A stretch of DNA of 64,000 nt from Neonectria sp. B-13 (GCA_002682825.1 NOKP01000022.1:772918-836917); one strand, 5' to 3'; numbered from the stretch's first letter, positions 44,628 to 55,675 are shown. Notes: generated by a model from the sequence alone, not told the origin. Numbers and translations are program-made.

Positions 44628-46176
44628 ATGGAATTTCTCACCGAGACATCCGTGCTAGGATTCATGAGCATCTGTCCGATCTGTGACAAAGTTTACACAC
44701 AAGGTCAGGGAATTGACCGCCAAAGCTGGCATCGTTGCTGGCTTCCGATTGCTGAAATTGTTGCCCAGAATATTCGTTCAACCGCCACGTCAAGTACTGT
44801 CGTCGTGCTCAGACCAAGCGCAAGGGACGACCCAGGTCATGCATTTCTTGCAGCTCATCTAAGCTCAAATGCAGTTTCGACAAACCTCAGTGCTTGCGAT
44901 GCAAGCTGAAAGGGTTGTCATGTATCTATGACCAGCCAAGGCCACGCGACACCGCCATTCAGAGATCGTATGAGCAGCAACAGTCATCTGTTCAGGATCT
45001 CAGCATTAACCAATCACTCAACCTGGGCATAGGGCAGATGGTAAGTCCGACGAGGGGCTGGCCGTTTGAAGGCGTGTCCCTCGACTTGGGTTCCTTGGCC
45101 CCCAGCATCGACGAAGACCAGGTTGCTCTGGCCATGCATACCCAACAACACGAAGAGGGAAGTGATGCATTTCGCCTATCAATGACGGCGTTTCCTACTA
45201 CCGAAAACACTCTCTGGAGAACCTCTGAGGCCTTGCCGAAACACGCCGTCACCCTTATCTCAAGAATGCTCAGCGCTTTCCCGCAGATGATGCTCCGTCG
45301 GCAGACATTCCCACCGTTTATATATGCCCACTGGGACAAGCCTTCTCTTCCAGAGAAACTTGCGAGCTGTATGAGTATTGCTCAACTCTTCGCGGGAAGG
45401 ACCCCTGAGACGCGCCAATTTCTTTGGCGAGTGATTGACGCCGAGGAGCAACGATTCCAAGATGAGGTATAAAACTCGAAATGTTCATTATCCACCTCGA
45501 CAGAAGCTGATCAACATAGCTAATGACCTTCTCTGCGCACGAGACTCAGACTGCTGTTCAGGCAGTTGTCATATATATCATTATGGCCTTTGTCGATCAA
45601 GATGCAGACACCCCGAAGCGGTCTGCAAGAATGATTCAAACATGTCAAGTATTTAAGTTCCTACAACACAGTATTGATCTCGTCTCATTCTTGGTACTGA
45701 TAATGTTAGCTGCTCTCCATGCGATTTCGGGAGCTCATTGGAGGCCAGCATTTCTCGGAGACTGAACGCTCCCACCCAAGTGCAACTTGGGAAGACTGGA
45801 TCTTTGCCGAATCCCGACGCCGGTGAGACTTTCGCTTCCAGAATCAACCATCGTCATCGAGACTAACATGCGAAGCGTAACGTGCATGTGGTACATCTTA
45901 AGCAGGGTTGTCTCTGCCGAAGCCGCGGTTTATACTCCCGGATGCCATGAATTCAACGAGCTGCCCCTCTGCTCCAATAAAACGCTGTGGGAAGCACGAA
46001 GGCGAGAAGATTGGGAGACCGAAAAGGCTTTCTACGACGCAAGCCATCAGATGTCAACATTTGGAGAGCTGACTGAAGCCAAGAGCAAATCAGGTAACCC
46101 GCTGAATGCGCAGAAGCTTGAGAACTGGGAGGCTGGGGCTGATAAGATGGCGGTGATGGTTGACTTGACTACTTAA
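44628..46176 (+). CDS. Transcription factor with C2H2 plus Zn2Cys6 fingers
   Basis: Five exons: 44628-44703, 44769-45466, 45520-45648, 45710-45822, 45876-46176; 438 aa, phases all agree. Splicing exon 1 to 2 assembles a C2H2-like finger, CPICDKVYTQEYSFNRHVKYC (the last zinc ligand is Cys). It is immediately followed by basic RRAQTKRKGRPR and a binuclear cluster CISCSSSKLKC with CLRCKLKGLSC. This C2H2-Zn2Cys6 tandem is a recognised fungal regulator architecture. The C-terminal part has FPQMMLRRQTFPPFIYAHW, LASCMSIAQLFAGRTPETRQFLWRVI and WEDWIFAESRRRVTCMWYILSRV, the usual middle-domain landmarks. It lies 0.4 kb upstream of a degraded PKS reductase end in the same orientation and may once have regulated it. 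Confidence 0.85.
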
Positions 46177-46549
46177 ACACCTCTAAAATCCGATTGTTTT
46201 GGGGCAGTTGGTCTATCCAAGCAACGACAAGCCCCCGTGTTTCTTCTTCTGCCCCTGCCTCATCTTCTGCGCCCCGTTCAGACGATTCTAATTTTCCCAT
46301 CGTCAGGCATTCATTCCCTGTATCTGGGAGCTTTCCGACCAGAATACAGCATCGTAGACCGGTGATTGAATCGCCGGAGGTCCGAAACAACGGGTCCGAA
46401 CCTGCACAACATCAATGGCCTTCAACTCTCTGGTTAGCCAGGCCCCAGCAGGCGATGGCGCCATATTTCCCAGAGACGACTCCAACAATGTTGCAGAAGG
46501 CGACTCCTCAAAGCCAAGGTACAGGCACCGGCGCCGACGCCGACGACGA

Positions 46550-48174
46550 CACCACCGGGCTCGGGGTGGGGCCGCTGTGGGGCCTGATGCGCACCCCCCG
46601 GAACGAGCACCCGGAACTGCACCTGCGTCTGATCGACTTGGGCCATGGGGAAGCTGCTATTGAGGCCCTCCCCCAGGCTCTGATGCTGGGGGCCGAATAT
46701 AAATGCGCCGTGCGACAGGGTCAGATCTTTGTGCCGGAGATGCAGTGTCACCGAGTTACCCTCGCCGCAGCCAGCCGAACAGCAATTCCTCCGGTAGGAT
46801 GGCGCGGTCCTGATTACAGGCGGTCTTGGAGATATCGGCAGTCGCGTGGCAAGGATCGCCTTTGACTACCCGAATCTGAGAGCGCTTAGCCAGTTCCTCC
46901 TTTCCCAGCTCCAGGAAAGCTAGGCAGATTCATCCACTGAAGCATCCTCTGGCTATGCGACTCCTGCCACCAAAGCATCCGAGGCGTGTCTTCTGGATAT
47001 GGCGACGGTCCGGAAGGGCTGCCTCGACCCGAGCTTTGCGTTTCACAACGCTGCTCACGGTGCTCCCGCCCGCCCCGAGACTGTCTTGGTCACAGGCGCC
47101 ACGGGAGAGCTGCTCGAGCTGGGCATCGGCGTCCACTGCCTGGTGCGTGCCAGTTGCGTTGACAAGGCCACGCAGCGGATAGTGGACACGCTCGCGAGCT
47201 ACGGACTCTGGAAGCCCGAATTCGCACCGCTGGTCATCCCGATAGTTGGCGACATAGCGCAACCCCTGTTCGGTCTCACTGAGGCAGCGTTTGACCTGTT
47301 GGCAGACCCCGTCGATGCAATCTGCCACTCGGGCGCTCTGGTCGACTGGATGCGGCCTCTCGAGGACTATGTCGGCCCCAACATCGTCAGCACACACGAG
47401 GTTCTGCGCTTGGCCTCCTGTGGCCGCGGCAAAGCAGTCCACCTCGTTTCCACGGTAGCCACCTTGCCCGAGGATCTGGGCTACGAGGTCTCCGAAAAAG
47501 AGCACGAATATGGGTACGCTAACTCCAAGTACACGGCGGAGAGGATGGTGGCCGCGGCGCGTTGGCGCGGTGCGAAGGCGTCCGTTTACCGTCTGCACTT
47601 TGTCACTGCGTCGGCCTCGACCGGTCACTTCCGGCTTGACCGCGGCGACTTCATGCATAACCTCATTGTCGGGAGCAACGAAATGGGTAGCTACCCGTCC
47701 TTGGACGCCGACCTGTCCGCCGTGTTACCCATTGACTACCTTGGTAAGAGCACCGTCTCTGCCATGACGCAAGATCTGGCCCGGATTGGCCACGACTTTG
47801 ACTTTTCGAATGCAAAGGCGCCGCAATTCAACGACTTCTTCAGGCTAATGAGGGCCTTCAGCTGAGGGCAAGATATCGTGCCCTTCACTATATGGCGACA
47901 ACGAGCACTGGCCTATGCTGTTGTGCATCCAGCAAGTCCACTGGCCCGCATCGCCGCCGTGCTTGGTAGTCTCAACGATGAACGCGCTGCCGCCATGCTC
48001 AAGGGCTTGCCCGTCGGAGAGCATGTCTTCGGCGGAGACGATCATCCCGTGCCATTGGTTGACGAGCAGTCTGTCCGCAGGTACTTAGACTGCAAGGACG
48101 GAAATGCTACCCGCAGAGGTCTTGCAGATAGATACACCCACACTTCCGGTCAGATCAGTTGCGGTGAATGTTGA
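46550..48174 (+). pseudogene. Relic of a reducing PKS (or PKS-NRPS) 3' end with terminal thioester-reductase domain
   Basis: Pieces of one megasynthase appear in order but in different frames. At 46558 onward GVGPLWGLMRTPRNEHPELHLRLIDLGH and ALPQALMLGAEYKCAVRQGQIFVPEMQ are the linker before a ketoreductase. At 46798 GAVLITGGLGDIGSRVARI is the KR Rossmann start, fused directly to YPNLRALSQFLLSQLQ, which looks like a carrier-protein C-terminus, so the KR core and carrier core are deleted. From 46999 a reductase domain follows: VLVTGATGELLELGIGVHCLVRAS (several residues after TGATG missing), DAICHSGALVDWMRPLEDY, YGYANSKYTAERMVAAARWRGAKASVYRL and LDADLSAVLPIDYL. A stop at 47863 and a frameshift separate the final WRQRALAYAVVHPASPLARIAAVL. 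It cannot encode a working enzyme. Confidence 0.8.
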
Positions 48175-48334
48175 GTGTTCATAGAGTCTGAGCCAACGAG
48201 TTAAATATACTATGTTTACCCTGGTGAAACCTGCAGGCGCAATGCCTCCAGTGACGGTTATAGAAGCGAATGGAAAATTGAAGCTATAACCCTTCCCATC
48301 AACGTCCCAGCATTAAGCTTTTCCATCGATTTCT

Positions 48335-48649
48335 CTAGGATTCTCCTTCTTGTTTTACATGTTCGTCCTCGATCGCTCCTTTGGAGCGTTGACTAGTCTC
48401 CCCTTTGCTTATATCCTCGATGCGACGAGAGGCATCTTGGTTGCTGAAAGCTCCAAGGTGCCTGTTGGACGGATACTGTTTCTCAGTGTACTGGACGGGT
48501 TGGTTGTTCTCTCGGTAGGCTGTGCGGACAGTTGTGCGTTCAGAATTGGACTGGGTTTGCTCGGAGTAAGACACGGTATTAGTGTGACCATTCTGCGTCG
48601 AGCTACTCTGGTAGCTTTGGCTACTGCTTGAGCTGTAATATGTTGGCAT
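48335..48649 (-). CDS. Small Ser/Gln-rich fungal protein
   Basis: 104 aa from the ATG at 48649 (MPTYYSSSSSQSYQSSS); an upstream in-frame ATG at 48766 is possible. The first half is Ser/Thr/Gln/Asn-rich, the middle (TVRTAYRENNQPVQYTEKQYP) is reminiscent of a short conserved motif in small cytosolic fungal proteins, and the C-terminus is charged (RRIEDISKGETSQRSKGAIEDEHVKQEGES). No signal peptide or membrane segment. It is predicted to be disordered. Function unknown; I rely on the composition and the recurrent MPxYYSSSSS start rather than on a known domain. Confidence 0.5.
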   Translation of the reverse strand: MPTYYSSSSSQSYQSSSTQNGHTNTVSYSEQTQSNSERTTVRTAYRENNQPVQYTEKQYPSNRHLGAFSNQDASRRIEDISKGETSQRSKGAIEDEHVKQEGES

Positions 48650-49091
48650 CTTGATGATAATGTCAAGTTTTGTATAATTGAACGACGTTGTAATCTGCAC
48701 GTTCTGATCTGTTCTCCGAGGCTGGACGGTCGCCGATATATGGGGTACCCAACCCTCTGTCGTCATGTTACGCGGGGTTGCGTAACGTTATGGGTACTTT
48801 TTGCCACCACTTACGCCTGACCTTATCGTGACGTCACTTGACTTCCGACATTCAATCTTGCATCTCCAGACAAGCTACAGTGTAAAATATCAGGAGATTT
48901 TCGGGTTGTCACTTGTCACCATGCGGGGATGCTAGGCACGTCAAGCTGAGACCCAGAGTCAGCTGTGAATGATGACCGGTCGTGGCTCAACGAACACAAC
49001 AATTAGACATGATTGGTAAAGAGCGTGTGACGCCACCCTGCCGTACTAGTATTCCTTTGAGTGTGGTAAGGCAATACCTTGATATCTTAGA
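48650..49091. other. Intergenic
   Basis: 440 bp, upstream flank of the small protein and 3' flank of the MFS gene; nothing else was seen. Confidence 0.5.
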
Positions 49092-50879
49092 TCAATGAGT
49101 AATCCCTAACTCTTTCGCCCTGTCCACGTCACAGCGGTAACGGTCAGTTGAGCGCTCCCTGATCTGAGGACCCCACTTTACCATTATGAGAAATGTGAGG
49201 ACCTGAAGAAGACCAGCAGCTGCTGCGACTAGGAAGGCGTTCTGGTATCCCAAGTTCTCGGTCCACGGTGTGATGCCATAACCTATCGCGAAGCCCATAG
49301 TGTTCCTGATACACATCGTAGCGACCACGGCGTCGGCGCCGAAATCCGTGTAGGTGTCAATGCAGTAAGAGAGCGAAAGATGTGCTCCCATAGCAATACA
49401 ACACCCGATGAGTCCCATAGCGAAGACCAGACCAAACCAGTGTATTCCATGTTCTGCCCCGAGGCCCCAGAGGAGAAGAGAGCCAGGGAGAAGGACGACC
49501 ATAATAACGTTCAGCCACTGCCGATATTCCGAGTGCCATATTCCTTTGTTACGGCGAGCGAGCCAAATGACAACAACGTCGCCAAAGTTGCCAGCGATCA
49601 GACTGCCGACGCCAACACCGATCATGGGGGAAATATAGGTGAGTCCGACGTAGGATCTAACTCTGATTAGCTTGTTGAACTTGTGAAAAGTTTCAAATGG
49701 CACCTTACGCGCTGAAGTTATATGGCGGGGAGCTTAAGACAACAGATGCTGTACCGTTGAGCACAGAATACCAGATAAGCGAGCATCCGTATGAGAAGCC
49801 ACAGTAGACGATGACGGGATAAGATAGTAGGCGTAGGGGGCGTAAGACCATTGACCAGAAATGGTGGATTGGCTGCACATTATTGAACATTTTCAGCTTC
49901 TGGAGATATGTCTTTCGAGGCCAAGTCATAGTGCCGTTAGAGAGATCGTTCTGCGTGGTCGTTTGAACACTTTCGCCTTTTGTGTCGTTCGTGCGGTTCG
50001 CCTCGTCGTATGCAGTTATCTTCGATCCAATTTCATTCTGCGTCTCTTCCGTCACGAGTACGGATGTTCGCGTGAAGTTTGTTTCCTCCATGAAAAAGAA
50101 GCAAAATAAGAAACCGATAGACAACCATATAGCTGCCCAGTACTAGCAAATAGTCAGCTTCTGTAAATTCTCCGAGACGATATATCGACATACCTGAGCC
50201 CAGCGCCAGCCCATTCCATCGTTGATGAACCCGGCGAGGATCGGAGCCAGGAAGCCGGCTGCGAAGAGTACGAACGCATAGATAGCCATGAATTTTCCTC
50301 GCTCATGCGCACAGAACACGTCTGCAATAGAGACCTCTCCCAGACATTCTAGAGGGCCGCCCGCTAGACCTCCTAGAATCTTCATAGCCATCCATGCGCC
50401 ATGGCTGAGTGCATAGGGGACGGCAATCGTAACACCAATAGTCAGCAGCAGCGAGATAAGATAGATAGGTCTCTTCCCGAACTGTTTGGCCGCTGGCTGC
50501 CATAACAGACAGCCCCATCCGAAAGCCAGGTAGCTGTACCCGGTACCTGCGTTGAGATCTGAACAACGGGATTAGTGATCTGCTAGGGTAACTTGTAATA
50601 GCAAAGACACTTACCTGCTACGGAAAGACCGGTGTCTTCAGCCACAGGAACGATGATAGAATACACCAATGAGCACGATAAGCCAACCGTGACCATATAG
50701 ACTGCCATACAGGTGACCGAGAGCAATTTGCGCCGCCTCGACCAGTTGAGCGGATCCTCAGGATCATCGGTAGGCATAGGAACGAGCACGATATCGCCGT
50801 CGTCGGTATGTTTAGAGTGCGAGATGTGCTGGACATCTACCAGATAAACTGTCCCAGGGACCACGCGATGGTCCGACAT
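49092..50879 (-). CDS. MFS transporter, DHA1-like
   Basis: Four exons: 50879-50615, 50558-50194, 50142-49709, 49656-49092; 542 aa, phases all consistent. The N-terminal tail ends DDPEDPLNWSRRRK (DPxxPxNW motif). Transport-domain landmarks are AEDTGLSVADLNAGTGYSYLAFGWGCLLWQP, KQFGKRPIYLIS (motif A), LGGLAGGPLECLGEVSIADVFCAHERGKFMAIYAF and APILAGFINDGMGWRWAQYW. A ~75-residue hydrophilic central loop separates the halves, and SLSYCIDTYTDFGADAVVATMCIRNTMGFAIGYGITPW is the family C-terminal signature. Same fold and similar motifs as the gene at 22716 but clearly diverged. A plasma-membrane exporter or importer of unknown substrate. Confidence 0.9.
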
Positions 50880-52399
50880 TTTGGAGTGAATTTGATGAAG
50901 GATGAGGAATAAGAGAAGTGTGTGATTACCACGTCGCTGGAAGAATGCGAGGCACAGCAAGATATATACACAGCCAAGTCAACTTGATCGTATGCTATGC
51001 TCAGGGATGTCGCCTACCTCGCATGCATAAAGCTGGCGGATGTGAATTCAAGGTTAAGCATAACTTCACATCCGGGTACGTTGGCTCACATGACCAATGT
51101 TCTGGGTGTAGCGGGGTAATTGCCAAGAGGTAACTGGTGGCTGCGGAATGATAGTGAGTGCTAAGAGATGGTGAAGATTAAGCTTACCTCCTAGTGACTA
51201 CCATCCGCCAGGATCAAGGGTCCTAACGAGTCCGACCTATTGAGAAGACACAAATTTACAGTTGTTACTAGATCCGTATGCTTTGCGAAGAACCATGTAA
51301 CAAACCGCAAAAGCCAAGAGACGGTGGCATAGACCCCGCACGAGGCGTTCGTAGGATCTAGTACTGATAAGTCTCGGAAGACTGCTAAATTGAGCAGTTT
51401 CTCGTCCGGTGGACACATTACTTTCCAGACTTGCCGAATTCGGTAGTTTTGCGAAGGGCCGTGCGCTTGCTCAGCCCCCCACTTTGCTGCAGGCTTTTCC
51501 GTGTTCTAGATACCAATCGACTCCAGCCTGTCAAAGCCGCCATATCCCTTCGATGCCGGAGGACCTTATAGAGACAGTGCTGCGCCACATATATAGCAGT
51601 ACAATTGTGTGACAGCATTCACAGTAGAATGACTGCTGCTTTAGATGTAACTATATGTATAGACTCAAGCTGGCAGTACATATTAAACAGCTGAAAATGC
51701 CAGCAACTTTATGTATCCTGGTATTTCCTGGCATCTGGTTGGTTGTTGGCTTACACGTGTGTGTCTCTACAACGTCCTCCGGCACTAAAGGGATATATCG
51801 ACTCACGTGATGCTGAGCCTCGTGAAGTGGGAGAGGCACCTCACAAAGTGTTGTTATCACTAGTTCTATTGTAGGGTACAGAGAAGTCAACATTGCAGCT
51901 GCAATTGGACTTTTTGACTTGGAGGTACCGACAGCAGTCGCGGGCTACTCACAAGCCACGTAGCTGCGTGCGACCAACTGAAGCTGATATTCGGTGCCAT
52001 CAAAGCGCGCGGGTCAGCCTTGGCAAGATTTGCAGCTCTTCATCAATAGTAATTTATATTGTTTGAACTATCACGTCTGCACTATCTCCCTCCTGGAGTC
52101 AATGCAAGCTTGTAGAAGCTGATCATCTACAGGGCAATGGAGCCTTTCAAGACTGTTTTGAAGCCGCCGTGCAACCTTTCATCATGTCAAGGAAGGGAAC
52201 GTCCATTCTTTCTGCTATACTACTCAGGCAAGACCCGCACAGGAGGAGGATAAGGTAGTGAGCTAGTCTAATGTGAGAAACTGATCGAAGCCCATATCAA
52301 GAGTGCAACAAGCATCAAAGAGCAGATTAGTTGCATCCTGGTTAAAGCGGGCATAGAAACCACCGTCATGCCCTTCCTCGAGGCAAAGTGCTCTGATAC
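50880..52399. other. Intergenic, 1.5 kb
   Basis: Only short frames without family signatures. The part at 52275-52399 could be a 3' exon of the M24 gene on the minus strand (see that entry). No repeats were recognised. Confidence 0.5.
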
Positions 52400-53185
52400 C
52401 TAGAAATGATCAGTCGTTAGTGGCCGGACGTAGACCCTGTGTGGTTCTATTCGTGTGCAGTTGCTTACCGGAACGCCTTCTTCATTAATTGTGAGTAGTT
52501 GCTCCATGAAGCCTCCAAACCCCCTTTTGTAGTCGTGAAGATGAATTTCCAGGATCCAGTGCCGTTGCAATCCATCCTTTCCCTTCTGTGTCATGCGTTC
52601 TGTGTTCCCCGGCATGACGTATAAGCTGACCTTGTCACGCGGTATGCGCTCATGAGGGAAGGATCCAACCAGATGTCCAGCAATCTCAGCTCCGAAGACG
52701 TAGCCAAATTGTTTTGCTTCGCGGCTTGCTATCGCATACAGCTCGTCTCCCGTCATTTTGCTGTTCTCCCAGAATGCCTCCTTCACTTTGCGCCAGATGA
52801 TGTGAAGGTCGTCGCGAAGTTTCAACTTGATTGGATCGTTTCCCAGTACGTAAGTGCGGCCAAAGTCAGCCTCCCAGGTTTCGAATAGCGGCCCAAGGTC
52901 GACGAAAAGAATGTCGTCACCCTCAATGATGCGATCAGTGAGGCTCTCTGAGTAGGGTTTTAGAGTGTTCGGACCGCTTCGGACGACTCTTTTGTGCCAA
53001 TGTGTTTTGATTCCATAGCGAACTTTCCCGAGGTGGTGAATCTCGTCGCTTAACTGCTTCTCGCTGACCCCTTTGCGCAGCAAATCTCGCTCGATCTCAT
53101 TGAACAGAGCCAGCGCTTTGTTTTGGGCGTCGAGGAGTCGCAAAGCTTTGTCCTGGTCGGCAGAGACGACTCGTGTATCGCTCAT
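52400..53185 (-). CDS. M24-family metallopeptidase (Xaa-Pro aminopeptidase/creatinase-like)
   Basis: A single-exon reading from MSDTRVVSADQD gives 261 aa. The pita-bread fold metal ligands are all visible: Asp in DILFVDLGP, Asp in WEADFGRTYVLG, His in EIAGHLVGSFPHER, Glu in HWILEIHLHD and Glu in GGFMEQLL. It lacks the N-terminal creatinase-N domain, so it is a short M24 form, probably cytosolic, cleaving an Xaa-Pro or similar bond. The 3' end is uncertain. A good intron (52468-52400, GTAAGC..TTTCTAG) would replace the last 23 residues by a 42-residue tail containing a hydrophobic segment (LICSLMLVALLIWASISF), ending near 52274. Either ending is possible. Confidence 0.8.
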   Translation of the reverse strand: MSDTRVVSADQDKALRLLDAQNKALALFNEIERDLLRKGVSEKQLSDEIHHLGKVRYGIKTHWHKRVVRSGPNTLKPYSESLTDRIIEGDDILFVDLGPLFETWEADFGRTYVLGNDPIKLKLRDDLHIIWRKVKEAFWENSKMTGDELYAIASREAKQFGYVFGAEIAGHLVGSFPHERIPRDKVSLYVMPGNTERMTQKGKDGLQRHWILEIHLHDYKRGFGGFMEQLLTINEEGVPVSNCTRIEPHRVYVRPLTTDHF

Positions 53186-53609
53186 CGTTGTTCGCTGGTT
53201 AGGCCCCAAGCAAGATCTTCCAGTAACTTTCAGTGAACGTGGAAATAAGATCACGAGATCGATTAGGAATTTCAATATCCCTTCGACTGCCGTAAGGGTC
53301 CAAATTTGTAACGAATTGGCCACGCCCAATCCGTATTAGTGCATTGCGGATGGAGGATTTTCCGATTGGATTGACTAATCTTTCTGTGGATCAGTACATA
53401 TTTGGAGCCTAATGGCAGTCGAAGGGATAATGTTGAATTTCGTAACGTCATTGTACTAACGTTAGAAGTCGGACAGTATCGGAAGTCGGACTAGTGGACT
53501 AATCGTATCGCGATCCACTTGCTGCACTAGTCAGCCCACCTTTCGCAACGCTGCCATATGGAGCAGGAGCTTTCAATACCTAGTAAGTGTACTAACCTAC
53601 TATCCCACG
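53186..53609. other. Intergenic, upstream of the M24 gene
   Basis: No gene was recognised; composition falls toward AT-rich at the right side. Confidence 0.45.
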
Positions 53610-53760
53610 AGCAGTGTTAAGGCTTACTTATAATGTAGCTATTTGTGCACAAAAGAACACCAGCCAATTTGCTGGTTAAATTAAGTATCTAATCTGCGCT
53701 ATATAATGTCTTATCAGTGTTGACCTTTGTAAACCTTGACCTATAAGCCTTAACACTGCT
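53610..53760. mobile_element. Short inverted-repeat element (MITE-like)
   Basis: AGCAGTGTTAAGGCTTA at 53610-53626 is the exact reverse complement of the 17 bp at 53744-53760. The arms enclose about 117 bp with no ORF. Beyond the right arm lies a short palindrome (GGGTAATTACCC) that partly mirrors TATCCCACG on the left, so the element may extend a few bases further each way. Confidence 0.5.
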
Positions 53761-54063
53761 TATAGGGTAATTACCCCTTATAGGCTTTCATATTTTAGAA
53801 GATTTCTAAGGAATTAAAAGTAGTATATCTATAATAATAAAGCCTTAAGAAGAAGAGAAAGGATAAAGAGTAGAAAGAGACATAGATTAATAGTACTACT
53901 ACTAAAGCTATAAGCTATTTATACTATAGTTATAAAGGCATTAAGAATTATACTTGGTTAATAATTACTTTTTAATAACTATTCTTACTATATTTTTAGT
54001 ACTCTTTTATCTTTTAAGTATTATTAGCTAGAAATTTATAAGAGTAAGCATAGCTTATATATA
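53640..54063. repeat. AT-rich block (RIP-like relic)
   Basis: Composition drops to mostly A and T with TA-rich runs and no ORF. It borders gene-space GC on both sides and contains the right arm of the inverted-repeat element. It is typical of degraded, mutated repeats in ascomycetes. Confidence 0.6.
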
Positions 54064-54064
54064 C

Positions 54065-54072
54065 CACGTGAC
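54065..54072. promoter_or_regulatory. CACGTGAC E-box at the AT-block border
   Basis: CACGTGAC directly follows the AT block and lies 110 bp upstream of the Zn2Cys6 gene. The same octamer occurs within the palindrome at 62006. Confidence 0.35.
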
Positions 54073-54181
54073 TGGGTACAACCTGAGCTATAACATAGTA
54101 TACAACCTTTGAAAGAGCCCTCCGTAAATAGCTCATCATTCAACCTATGCTTTTTAAACATTTACCATCTAATCCCGATTT

Positions 54182-55675
54182 ATGGTTAACTACGGCCAGC
54201 CCTCTAAAAATTGCCTACCGTGTAGGCGGAGGAAGCTTCGAGTAAGGAGTCTTTCTTACAACTGGACGTCCAAAGAACCCGGGCTGCGTGCTGACCCTAA
54301 CAACCCAACGCAGTGTGATCTACAAGCCGGAGGGTGCGCTCAGTGCTGCAGAGCCAAGCTGACCTGCCATGGGTACCGCGACCTTAACGAGCTGGCCTTC
54401 CGTGACGAGACCCGTACCACGAGGCAAAAGGCAGTGGCCCGGCAGGCTTCCACCCTCCCTCAGCCGACCGCTGCTCCGCAACTCACGTGGGATGTGCAGT
54501 CTCGGAATGCCTTCCTGTGCCTTTACGTCGACGGACTCTCCTGCAGCTTCGATGCCCTAGCACCTCTCATGGCCGAGTCTCCCGCCGCCGGATATCTGCA
54601 TGCCAGCGTCGACGCTGCCAGCCTGGCCTTTATGGCCTTCCACCTCAACCGCCCAGACAAGATGCTCTTCGCCAACCGGCGGTACTTGGCCGCCATCCAT
54701 AGCCTAGGAGTGGCGCTACGGTCCTCGGAGCAATCGGCCCGCGATGACACGCTCCAGTCGGTGCTTCTCCTCGATCTGTACGAGAAAATAGCCGGCCGCC
54801 ATACTGAAGGGCCTGGGTCCCTCGACTCGTGGCTGAGCCACGTCCAAGGCGCTCTCTCTATAGTCCGGTCTCGCCCGAGCACAGACTTCTCAAACCAGAC
54901 CGCCTGCCAGCTCGCCAATCGTACCGCTGTGACGCTGGCCATCAGCTGTGGTGTCGCCGGTGTATCCGTCCCGGAGACTCTACGAGTACTGTGCAAAGAC
55001 CTGGATTGCTACGTACGGGGCGTGAAGTGGGCCTTCACCAGCGTCTTGGTGAGTATCGTCAACCTTCGTGCTGACATACGGAACCTCACGTCGACGTCGA
55101 CTGACATCCTCCGGAGGGCGCGGGAGCTGGATGACAAACTCGTTTTGGTGAAGAGCAGCATGTCACGCTCCTGGCGATCCCGTCGCGTCTACACGGTTGG
55201 ATATGATCCAGTTGTCTTTGGCAGCTACTACGACGTTTATCCGAGCCACCACGCCACCCAGCTCTTAAACGCCATTTTCATGATGCGTCTGGAGATGAGC
55301 AGCATCATCCGGACCCTCGACCCAGTCGAACGATGCAATCCTTACAGCCCAGCTTCCAAGACAATTACAGAACTGACGCGGGGCATCTGCGCCGCCATCC
55401 CCCAGTTTCTCCTTCCAGGAGTCCGGCCCGAGAACACGATGCCCTTGTCGCCGTTGCAGTTATTGCGATGTTACACGATGCTATACCCCCTTTATGCGGC
55501 TGCTCAGCTCACGACGAATCCTGTCATGCGAGACTGGATCCTGCAGTCCCTGGCGCGCATGGCGGAAAACGGCCTCAAGATGGCGCGGGACGTGGCCGAC
55601 ATTGTGACCTTCACACCTGAAGTTGACCCCTGGACTGTTTATGCAATGGTTGGGTGCTACGCCATAGCTGCGTGA
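54182..55675 (+). CDS. Zn(II)2Cys6 transcription factor
   Basis: The open frame is 497 codons, but a 72-nt intron (54242-54313, GTAAGG..AACGCAG) without stops interrupts the finger. Splicing joins CLPCRRRKLR to CDLQAGGCAQCCRAKLTCHGY, giving the six cysteines of a normal binuclear cluster and a 473-aa protein. Unspliced, the third cysteine is displaced and the finger would be broken, so the intron is well supported. The rest is the alpha-helical middle domain of fungal regulators (NAFLCLYVDGL, SLAFMAFHLNRPD, AIHSLGVALRSSEQ, SVLLLDLYEKIAG, WLSHVQGALSIVRSRP). Codons are GC-rich, in sharp contrast to the AT block just upstream. Regulatory targets are unknown; the neighbours are a truncated NmrA-like gene and an SDR. 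Confidence 0.85.
   Translation: MVNYGQPSKNCLPCRRRKLRVRSLSYNWTSKEPGLRADPNNPTQCDLQAGGCAQCCRAKLTCHGYRDLNELAFRDETRTTRQKAVARQASTLPQPTAAPQLTWDVQSRNAFLCLYVDGLSCSFDALAPLMAESPAAGYLHASVDAASLAFMAFHLNRPDKMLFANRRYLAAIHSLGVALRSSEQSARDDTLQSVLLLDLYEKIAGRHTEGPGSLDSWLSHVQGALSIVRSRPSTDFSNQTACQLANRTAVTLAISCGVAGVSVPETLRVLCKDLDCYVRGVKWAFTSVLVSIVNLRADIRNLTSTSTDILRRARELDDKLVLVKSSMSRSWRSRRVYTVGYDPVVFGSYYDVYPSHHATQLLNAIFMMRLEMSSIIRTLDPVERCNPYSPASKTITELTRGICAAIPQFLLPGVRPENTMPLSPLQLLRCYTMLYPLYAAAQLTTNPVMRDWILQSLARMAENGLKMARDVADIVTFTPEVDPWTVYAMVGCYAIAA

Noticed and set aside
55051..55118. Second intron (GTGAGT..CGGAG) in the Zn2Cys6 gene at 54182
   Set aside because: The unspliced sequence reads as a normal helical stretch (SIVNLRADIRNLTSTS), so splicing is not needed.
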